Part shown: piece after piece, positions 1-5,554 of the stretch
Position numbering within the stretch: position 1 is the first letter of the stretch
How the letters are laid out: each line of letters opens with the position of its first letter
Origin: Haemophilus parainfluenzae
Lineage (GTDB): Bacteria > Pseudomonadota > Gammaproteobacteria > Enterobacterales > Pasteurellaceae
Direction of reading: 5' to 3'
DNA: 5,554 nt
Assembly (NCBI GenBank): GCA_018381425.1
Contig: JAGZRY010000118.1
Location: 1-5,554 of the forward strand
The notes under the pieces: generated by a model
What the model saw: only the letters and a program-made list of their open reading frames with translations
Database searches by the model: none
Told to the model about the DNA's origin: nothing
Program-made: the position numbers and the translations under genes

Positions 1-5
1 TATAA

Positions 6-1037
6 GCAGCCACCTTCGGGTGGCTGTGTGTTGAAACTGATTAGAAGAATTAGCTCATCTACATCTATTGCGCAGCCACCTTCGGGTGGCTGTGTGTTGA
101 AACATCGAGGAGCTTTGCCGCAATGCCGGCGGTCGTTTGCAGCCACCTTCGGGTGGCTGTGTGTTGAAACTGCGCCAACGGTAAAGGTAACGGTTTTGGT
201 TTCTAGCAGCCACCTTCGGGTGGCTGTGTGTTGAAACTGTTCAAGCGTGCTAAATTGCGTAGATGAAGAAGTGGCAGCCACCTTCGGGTGGCTGTGTGTT
301 GAAACAGCTTGAATTAATGGGGAAAACACGCCAAGAGCAGCAGCCACCTTCGGGTGGCTGTGTGTTGAAACAGGACACTCTCGCATAATCCACAAACAGC
401 AAATGGCAGCCACCTTCGGGTGGCTGTGTGTTGAAACGTGGAGACGATGAAGGGTGGGCGTTTGAAGTCACTCGCAGCCACCTTCGGGTGGCTGTGTGTT
501 GAAACTTATTGTGCCTTAAAAGAACAATATGAACGTGTGTGCAGCCACCTTCGGGTGGCTGTGTGTTGAAACCTTGAAGCAAAATCATTAACCGAGCGTG
601 TAAATGGGCAGCCACCTTCGGGTGGCTGTGTGTTGAAACTATCAATTACCTCATTTACAATGTTCTGAGATAGCTTGCAGCCACCTTCGGGTGGCTGTGT
701 GTTGAAACCACGCCTATCATCTCTGAATATAAATGGATTGACGGCAGCCACCTTCGGGTGGCTGTGTGTTGAAACAAAGTTAAATTAACCAATCAAAAAT
801 ACACGCCTGGCAGCCACCTTCGGGTGGCTGTGTGTTGAAACAACAATTGATGAGCAATTTATCGATTATTTACAGCAGCCACCTTCGGGTGGCTGTGTGT
901 TGAAACCCTATTGTTACTACAGGCATTGAATCATTTTTAGCAGCCACCTTCGGGTGGCTGTGTGTTGAAACCAACACATTGAAAGAGCTTTTAACGTTTT
1001 AGGCTGCAGCCACCTTCGGGTGGCTATGCGTTGAAAC
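6..1037 (+). CRISPR. CRISPR array, subtype I-C-like repeat, 16 repeats and 15 spacers (left end open)
   Basis: Sixteen 32-bp repeats start at 6, 72, 139, 206, 274, 340, 406, 474, 541, 608, 677, 744, 810, 875, 940 and 1006. The first fifteen are identical. The fifteen spacers are 34, 35, 35, 36, 34, 34, 36, 35, 35, 37, 35, 34, 33, 33 and 34 bp, and no two are alike. Repeat positions 2-9 (CAGCCACC) pair perfectly with positions 14-21 (GGTGGCTG) around a TTCG loop, a C(UUCG)G tetraloop in RNA. The remaining 11 nt (TGTGTTGAAAC) match the length and GAAAC-type ending of the 5' handle that Cas5d leaves on subtype I-C crRNAs. From this I infer transcription on the + strand. The degenerate repeat at the right end marks the leader-distal, oldest end. 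No leader or cas gene is in the window; bases 1-5 may be the end of another spacer or of the leader. Subtype is inferred from the repeat only. Confidence 0.97.
1006..1037 (+). repeat. Degenerate terminal CRISPR repeat
   Basis: This last repeat differs from the other fifteen at two positions: G to A at repeat position 21 (base 1026) and T to C at position 24 (base 1029). Position 21 is the last base of the hairpin stem, so the change replaces a C-G pair with C-A. Decay of the final repeat is typical of the leader-distal end and sets the array's polarity. Confidence 0.95.
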
Positions 1038-1181
1038 AAAACTTAATAAATTTGAATAGTATAATATTTGCCTTCCCACTCTATCTCTCAACCCGATTCA
1101 TGCCCAACAATATTCCCCCTTGTATTTCCCCCTTATTCGCTCTAGACTATGCCCCATTTTTAGCTTTCATGATTTACAATT
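1038..1181 (+). other. Intergenic gap between CRISPR array and queA, with C-rich/G-poor core
   Basis: No gene and no GC-rich hairpin followed by a T run is visible here on the + strand. Bases 1071-1140 contain about 30 C and only 4 G in 70 nt, with many YC dinucleotides, which is the composition of Rho-utilisation (rut) regions. A 9-bp direct repeat, TTCCCCCTT, occurs at 1113-1121 and 1126-1134. A Rho-dependent end to the array transcript is an inference from composition only. Confidence 0.45.
1120..1148 (+). promoter_or_regulatory. Candidate sigma70 promoter for queA
   Basis: TTGTAT (1120-1125, 3 of 6 consensus) is followed after exactly 17 bp by TAGACT (1143-1148, 4 of 6). Transcription would start near 1155, leaving a leader of about 27 nt before the queA ATG. 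The hexamers are only moderate, so this is a candidate. A perfect TATAAT at 1060-1065 has no acceptable -35 partner. Confidence 0.3.
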
Positions 1182-2273
1182 ATGCGTGTTTCTGACTTTC
1201 ATTTTGACTTACCAGATGAGCTGATTGCTCGTTACCCTAAAGAAGATCGCTCTTCTTGCCGTTTGCTACAGCTTAATGGCGAAAACGGGGAAATTTCTCA
1301 CCGCACTTTTACGGATGTATTGGATTTAATCGACGAAGGGGATTTGTTGATTTTTAACAATACGCGCGTAATCCCTGCTCGTATGTTTGGTTGTAAAGCC
1401 AGCGGCGGGAAAATTGAAGTGTTGGTCGAACGTGTTTTAAGTGAACATCATTTCTTAGCGCATATTCGCTCATCAAAAGCCCCGAAAGAAGGCGCAGAAT
1501 TATTTTTAGGCGAAGATAAACTGGGTGAGAACAATGGCGTAAAAGCCATTATGGTGGGTCGTCAAGATACGCTTTTTGAAGTGGAATTATCGGATAAAAG
1601 TCGCAATGTGCTTGATGTGTTACAAGAAATCGGTCATATGCCTTTGCCGCCTTATATTGATCGCCCTGATGAAGAAGCGGATCAAGAATGCTATCAAACC
1701 GTGTATAACAAAGTGCCTGGTGCAGTGGCTGCGCCAACGGCTGGCTTGCATTTTGATGATGAACTGTTACAAAAATTACACGAAAAAGGCGTTAATTTTG
1801 AATTTGTGACCTTGCACGTGGGCGCAGGCACATTCCAACCCGTACGTGTTGAAAATATTGAAGATCACATTATGCACGCGGAATATGTGGAGCTTTCTCA
1901 AGAAGTCTGCAATGCCATTATTGAAACGAAAAAAGTGGGCAAACGCGTCATTGCAGTAGGTACAACATCAGTACGTTCTGTCGAAACTGCCGCCCTATCT
2001 GCAGAAGAAAATGGCAACCCTAATTTAATTGAACCTTATTTTTCTGATACGTCCATTTTTATTTATCCAGGCAAGTCCTTCCGCGTGGTGGATGCGTTGA
2101 TTACCAACTTCCACTTGCCAGAAAGCACATTGATTATGTTGGTGTCTGCCTTCGCAGGCTTTAGCCACACCATGAACGCCTATAAAAGTGCGGTCGAAAA
2201 TCGCTACCGTTTTTTCAGTTATGGCGATGCGATGTTCATTACTAAAAATCCCAATGTGAAAGGGTTAGAATAA
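1182..2273 (+). CDS. queA: S-adenosylmethionine:tRNA ribosyltransferase-isomerase
   Basis: QueA transfers and isomerises the ribosyl part of S-adenosylmethionine onto preQ1 already present at position 34 of GUN-anticodon tRNAs (Tyr, His, Asn, Asp), giving epoxyqueuosine. It is a cytoplasmic enzyme. The 363-residue product is full length (the E. coli protein is about 356). It opens with [11 protein letters not shown], like E. coli QueA, which supports this ATG. Family motifs include [12 protein letters not shown] (about 180-191), [10 protein letters not shown] (212-221), a TTSVRSVE segment, [17 protein letters not shown] and a C-terminal [13 protein letters not shown]. No Shine-Dalgarno sequence is visible upstream. 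The gene lies downstream of the CRISPR array in the same direction and ends 44 bp before an intrinsic terminator. Two uptake sequences lie inside it; the one at 2186-2194 falls in the codons for K335-V338. The assignment is firm. Confidence 0.98.
   Translation: MRVSDFHFDLPDELIARYPKEDRSSCRLLQLNGENGEISHRTFTDVLDLIDEGDLLIFNNTRVIPARMFGCKASGGKIEVLVERVLSEHHFLAHIRSSKAPKEGAELFLGEDKLGENNGVKAIMVGRQDTLFEVELSDKSRNVLDVLQEIGHMPLPPYIDRPDEEADQECYQTVYNKVPGAVAAPTAGLHFDDELLQKLHEKGVNFEFVTLHVGAGTFQPVRVENIEDHIMHAEYVELSQEVCNAIIETKKVGKRVIAVGTTSVRSVETAALSAEENGNPNLIEPYFSDTSIFIYPGKSFRVVDALITNFHLPESTLIMLVSAFAGFSHTMNAYKSAVENRYRFFSYGDAMFITKNPNVKGLE
1300..1308 (-). repeat. DNA uptake sequence (Haemophilus-type), in queA
   Basis: ACCGCACTT, the complement of the uptake core AAGTGCGGT, matches exactly. 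It lies within queA in codons for H-R-T-F. Such sites mark self DNA for natural transformation in Pasteurellaceae. Confidence 0.85.
2186..2194 (+). repeat. DNA uptake sequence (Haemophilus-type), in queA
   Basis: An exact AAGTGCGGT core is followed by an A-rich tract and, further on, by a T-rich tract, as in the extended Haemophilus uptake consensus. It is read in frame as part of K-S-A-V-E-N near the QueA C-terminus. Confidence 0.88.
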
Positions 2274-2278
2274 GTGGT

Positions 2279-2307
2279 TTGACTTATTTTCAACCAACTC
2301 ATAAAAT
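2279..2307 (+). promoter_or_regulatory. Near-consensus sigma70 promoter for tgt
   Basis: TTGACT (2279-2284) and TAAAAT (2302-2307) each match the consensus hexamers at 5 of 6 positions and are separated by exactly 17 bp. The predicted start is near 2314-2315, giving a leader of about 70 nt for tgt. The promoter begins 6 bp after the queA stop codon and lies upstream of the hairpin at 2318-2341, so its transcript would carry that hairpin almost at its 5' end. Confidence 0.6.
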
Positions 2308-2317
2308 ACCTATCAAG

Positions 2318-3533
<1,216 letters not shown>

Positions 3534-3540
3534 TTGCTGA

Positions 3541-3549
3541 AAGTGCGGT
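3541..3549 (+). repeat. DNA uptake sequence (Haemophilus-type), left arm of hairpin
   Basis: Exact AAGTGCGGT, followed by an A tract (3552-3556) and a T tract (3564-3569) at the spacing of the extended uptake consensus. Confidence 0.9.
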
Positions 3550-3570
3550 AGAAAAATGAAGCGTTTTTTG

Positions 3571-3579
3571 ACCGCACTT
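3571..3579 (-). repeat. DNA uptake sequence (Haemophilus-type), right arm of hairpin
   Basis: Exact ACCGCACTT, preceded by the T tract, so it reads as an uptake site on the minus strand sharing the same AT-rich middle as its partner. Confidence 0.9.
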
Positions 3580-3586
3580 TTTAACA

Positions 3587-3591
3587 AAGGA
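3587..3591 (+). promoter_or_regulatory. Ribosome binding site of the HHE gene (fixes its start)
   Basis: AAGGA lies 6 bp before the ATG at 3598. The alternative in-frame ATG at 3556 is inside the uptake-sequence hairpin and has no binding site, so the shorter product is chosen. Confidence 0.85.
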
Positions 3592-3597
3592 AACCTT

Positions 3598-4110
3598 ATG
3601 CAAATCCTCGAACCTCAACAATTTGCCACTTGGAATGAACCGATTGATATGCTTTATGCCTGTCATAGCAAGGTGAAACGCTTTTGCAAGCAGCTCACCA
3701 TTCTTCCTGGCTACTTAGAAAAAAATGGCGTGAATCAAGCCGTATTAAATGATGTGAAAACCATATTGCAGTATTTTAATCATGCTGCACCTCTTCATCA
3801 TGATGACGAAGAAAAAGACTTTTTCCCCGCTTTAATTGAAAAAGCACCTCAAGCGAAAGAGTCGGTGGATGAATTAGAACGCCAGCATGTTACTTTGCAT
3901 GAAAATTGGGCAAAGCTTTCCGAGCAGCTAGAAGAATTGATTGCAGAGAAACGTACCGATGTAGATGAAAGGCTGATTACGCTGTTTGTGGCGAGCTATG
4001 ATAGACACATTGCCCTTGAAGAGCCGCTATTTGAGCTTGGTAAGCAATATTTATCAGCAGAACAACTCACGGCTATGGGCAAAATTATGTTTGCTCGTCG
4101 CCAAGCTTAA
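3598..4110 (+). CDS. Hemerythrin-like (HHE cation-binding) domain protein
   Basis: The product has 170 residues and is predicted soluble and mostly helical. It carries the spaced His/Glu ligands of the hemerythrin four-helix bundle: His23, then H-H-D-D-E-E (His67/His68 with Glu71/Glu72), H-V-T-L-H-E (His97, His101) and H-I-A-L-E-E (His137, Glu141). These HxxxE/HxxxH motifs normally bind a di-iron centre, used in this family for oxygen or nitric-oxide sensing, iron storage or iron-sulfur cluster repair. It lacks the extra N-terminal domain of YtfE/RIC repair proteins, so it should not be called YtfE. Cys22 and Cys30 flank the first helix region. The gene is followed after 3 bp by a TusA-like gene, suggesting one transcript and perhaps a shared role in iron or sulfur chemistry, which is inference. 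The family call is good; the specific function is unknown. Confidence 0.88.
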   Translation: MQILEPQQFATWNEPIDMLYACHSKVKRFCKQLTILPGYLEKNGVNQAVLNDVKTILQYFNHAAPLHHDDEEKDFFPALIEKAPQAKESVDELERQHVTLHENWAKLSEQLEELIAEKRTDVDERLITLFVASYDRHIALEEPLFELGKQYLSAEQLTAMGKIMFARRQA

Positions 4111-4113
4111 ATC

Positions 4114-4341
4114 ATGAAATATCAATTAAATTTGACCGCACTTTCCTGCCCGATTCCGCTTTTAACCGCGAAGAAGGCTTTGGCAAATTTAGCACCAAAT
4201 GATGAATTAGTTTTGCAATTAAATCGTCAAAGTGCGGTCGAAAATTTTGTTGTTTTTTGTGAAGAAAATCAATGTGAATTAGTGGATCAACATTGGCTTT
4301 CCGAGCAAATCTTCGAAGTTTGCTTGAAAAAAATCAATTAA
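4114..4341 (+). CDS. TusA/SirA-like sulfurtransferase family protein
   Basis: This 75-residue protein has the length and the N-terminal signature of the TusA (UPF0033) family: the CPxP motif Cys12-Pro13-Ile14-Pro15 in [14 protein letters not shown], starting the first helix. In TusA the motif cysteine carries a persulfide and passes sulfur on, for instance to tRNA thiolation. Other family members act in molybdenum-cofactor, selenium or thiosulfate metabolism, so the partner here is open. The sequence differs from TusA proper (CPEP type), so I give no symbol. It starts 3 bp after the HHE stop with no clear ribosome binding site, which suggests translational coupling. Two exact uptake sequences lie inside this 228-bp gene, one ending two codons before the motif cysteine and one encoding S-A-V of SAVEN. 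Confidence 0.88.
   Translation: MKYQLNLTALSCPIPLLTAKKALANLAPNDELVLQLNRQSAVENFVVFCEENQCELVDQHWLSEQIFEVCLKKIN
4135..4143 (-). repeat. DNA uptake sequence (Haemophilus-type), in the TusA-like gene
   Basis: Exact ACCGCACTT in frame as codons for T8-A9-L10, directly before Ser11 and the motif Cys12. Confidence 0.88.
4229..4237 (+). repeat. DNA uptake sequence (Haemophilus-type), in the TusA-like gene
   Basis: Exact AAGTGCGGT followed by an A/T-rich tract. It encodes Q-S-A-V-E-N, the same reading frame and nearly the same peptide as the uptake site near the end of queA. Confidence 0.9.
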
Positions 4342-4376
4342 TTCCAAAATTCTAGTTGTTATTGCCTTCATCGGCT

Positions 4377-4404
4377 TTTACTGAATGCCGTTTTATGGTA
4401 TTTT
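4377..4404 (+). promoter_or_regulatory. Candidate extended -10 promoter for yajC-secD
   Basis: TTTACT (4377-4382, 4 of 6) and TATTTT (4399-4404, 4 of 6) are 16 bp apart, and TGG immediately before the -10 gives the TGn extension. Transcription would begin near 4411, leaving a 33-nt leader with a good ribosome binding site (AAGGA, 4432-4436). Confidence 0.4.
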
Positions 4405-4443
4405 ACGCACACTTTTAACTTTTCATTTTATAAGGAAAACACA

Positions 4444-4734
4444 ATGGAAGCACAAAGCCCAATGTCCACATTATTTATTTTCGTGATCTTCGGTTTAATT
4501 TTTTATTTTATGATTTACCGCCCACAAGCAAAACGTAATAAAGAACACAAAAAATTAATGTCTGAATTAACGAAAGGCACTGAAGTATTAACCGCTGGTG
4601 GTTTGATTGGTAAAATCACTAAAGTAACCGAAGGTGCTGAAATTGTTATCGCTTTAAACGATACTACTGAAATCACGATTAACCGTAACTACATCGTTTC
4701 AGTATTACCGAAAGGTTCTGTAAAATCTCTCTAA
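4444..4734 (+). CDS. yajC: Sec translocon accessory subunit YajC
   Basis: YajC is a small inner-membrane protein that associates with SecDF and the SecYEG channel and supports protein export. The product has 96 residues, slightly shorter than E. coli YajC (110) because its N-terminus is shorter. One membrane segment spans about residues 9-25 (TLFIFVIFGLIFYFMIY), followed by the family motif RPQAKRNKEHKKLM and a cytoplasmic domain with KGTEVLTAGGLIGKITKV, ALNDTTEITINRNYI and LPKGSVKSL. An AAGGA ribosome binding site sits 7 bp before the ATG. secD begins 23 bp after the stop, so the two are almost certainly co-transcribed. The identification is firm. Confidence 0.97.
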   Translation: MEAQSPMSTLFIFVIFGLIFYFMIYRPQAKRNKEHKKLMSELTKGTEVLTAGGLIGKITKVTEGAEIVIALNDTTEITINRNYIVSVLPKGSVKSL

Positions 4735-4757
4735 TTTAAATTCCTAAAGGGAAAACT

Positions 4758-5554
4758 ATGTTAAATCGTTACCCATTATGGAAGAATCTAATGGTGATCC
4801 TTGTGGTCGCCATTGGTGCTTTATACTCTCTTCCAAATATCTATGGTGAAGATCCTGCGGTGCAAATTTCTGGTACTCGCGGACAACAAGCAGACACCAC
4901 CGCATTAACTGAAGTACAAAACGTACTAAAAGAAAATAACCTTCCAACCAAATCTATCGTTCTTGAAAATGGCTCCATTCTTGCCCGTTTCACCAACACA
5001 GATGACCAACTTCTTGCCAAAGATAAAATTGCAGAAAAACTTGGCAACAGCTACACCACAGCATTAAACCTTGCACCGGCAACACCGGCTTGGTTAAGCA
5101 GCATTGGTGCTAACCCGATGAAATGGGGTTTGGACTTACGTGGTGGTGTACGTTTCTTGATGGAAGTGGACATGAATTCGGCTCTTGCTAAACGCCAAGA
5201 ACAATTACAAGACACATTACGCAACGAATTACGTAAAGAAAAAATTCAGTTTACGGCGATTAAAAATAGCGACAAATTTGGTACAACGGTCACGTTAGAA
5301 AACGCAGACCAAATGTCAAAAGCAGCGCGTATTATTCGTCAGTTACACCCAACATTAGAAGTGTCTGATATTGGTGACAACACCTTAAACCTTGCCCTTT
5401 CTGAAGCGGCATTAACAGAATCACGTAACTTAGCGATCGAGCAAAACTTAACAATTTTACGTAAACGTGTCGCTGAATTAGGTGTGGCTGAAGCGGTTAT
5501 CCAACGTCAAGGTGCAGAACGTATCGTAATCGAATTACCGGGTGTTCAAGATAC
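4758..5554 (+). CDS. secD: Protein translocase subunit SecD (5' part, cut by the window edge)
   Basis: SecD, with SecF, uses the proton motive force to help pull exported proteins through SecYEG from the periplasmic side. About 265 N-terminal residues are present; the whole protein is usually about 600-620, so the frame is open at the right edge rather than truncated. Visible parts are a first membrane segment (about residues 11-28), the start of the large periplasmic P1 domain, the conserved GLDLRGGV motif (Gly124-Gly130) and the segment TILRKRVAELGVAEAVIQRQ leading into the ELPG motif. An AGGGA ribosome binding site lies 5 bp before the ATG. It follows yajC closely, and secF is expected beyond the window. 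No uptake sequence or frame break is seen. Confidence 0.97.
   Translation, partial: MLNRYPLWKNLMVILVVAIGALYSLPNIYGEDPAVQISGTRGQQADTTALTEVQNVLKENNLPTKSIVLENGSILARFTNTDDQLLAKDKIAEKLGNSYTTALNLAPATPAWLSSIGANPMKWGLDLRGGVRFLMEVDMNSALAKRQEQLQDTLRNELRKEKIQFTAIKNSDKFGTTVTLENADQMSKAARIIRQLHPTLEVSDIGDNTLNLALSEAALTESRNLAIEQNLTILRKRVAELGVAEAVIQRQGAERIVIELPGVQD

Larger units (their letters stand above)
3540..3582 (+). terminator. Inverted uptake-sequence pair, terminator-like hairpin after tgt
   Basis: AAAGTGCGGT (3540-3549) pairs with ACCGCACTTT (3571-3580), two exact uptake cores in opposite orientation. Inside, AAAAA (3552-3556) can pair with part of the T run (3564-3569), lengthening the stem. T residues run from 3578 to 3582. 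Closely spaced inverted uptake sites are known to serve as intrinsic terminators in Haemophilus. It begins 7 bp after the tgt stop. It could reduce read-through into the HHE gene, for which I find no separate convincing promoter. Confidence 0.7.

Noticed and set aside
171..181. Spacer 3 begins with 11 bases (TGCGCCAACGG) that also occur in queA at 1730-1740: possible self-targeting
   Set aside because: The match stops after 11 nt, the preceding triplet in queA is GGC rather than a TTC-like motif, and a match of this length is expected about once by chance over all spacers.
28..751. Open frames across the array, including minus-strand frames with repeated FNTQPPEGGC and FQHTATRRWL blocks
   Set aside because: The repeated peptide blocks are translations of the CRISPR repeat; there are no binding sites or real domains, so these are not genes.
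1060..1065. Perfect TATAAT between the array and queA
   Set aside because: No -35-like hexamer lies 15-18 bp upstream and there is no TGn extension; in this AT-rich stretch it is likely incidental.
3556..3597. Longer HHE protein starting at the ATG at 3556
   Set aside because: This ATG lies in the hairpin of the uptake-sequence pair, lacks a binding site, and the ATG at 3598 has a good one.
4372..4394. CGGC...GCCG followed by TTTT as a terminator after the TusA-like gene
   Set aside because: The stem is only 4 bp with an 11-nt loop, too weak, and it overlaps the candidate yajC promoter.

Overview
The window looks like a chromosomal segment from a Pasteurellaceae bacterium, most likely Haemophilus or a close relative. 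It carries six exact copies of the 9-bp Haemophilus-type DNA uptake sequence (AAGTGCGGT or its complement), its coding DNA is AT-rich, and its queA/tgt/yajC/secD proteins resemble gamma-proteobacterial forms. The species is not determinable from the sequence alone.

The left fifth (6-1037) is a CRISPR array with 16 repeats of 32 bp and 15 unique spacers of 33-37 bp, open at the left edge. The repeat forms an 8-bp hairpin closed by a TTCG loop and leaves an 11-nt 3' tail, the architecture of subtype I-C. The last repeat (1006-1037) is degenerate, so the leader and any cas genes should lie to the left, outside the window. A 144-bp gap follows; its core (1071-1140) is very C-rich and G-poor, suggestive of Rho-dependent termination of the array transcript.

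The rest holds six genes, all on the + strand. queA and tgt encode two steps of queuosine tRNA modification: Tgt puts preQ1 into tRNA and QueA then converts it to epoxyqueuosine. They are separated by an intrinsic terminator, and a near-consensus promoter lies just upstream of that terminator, so tgt appears to have its own promoter with a terminator-like hairpin in its leader. Next come a hemerythrin-like (HHE) di-iron protein and a small TusA-like sulfur-carrier protein, only 3 bp apart. An inverted pair of uptake sequences forms a terminator-like hairpin between tgt and the HHE gene. Finally yajC, with its own candidate promoter, leads into secD, which runs off the right edge; these encode accessory parts of the Sec translocon.

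No unknown protein system is visible. The points most worth a second look are the promoter/terminator order ahead of tgt, the C-rich boundary between array and queA, the terminal-repeat mutation at the predicted crRNA processing site, and the HHE-TusA pair inserted in an otherwise housekeeping locus.
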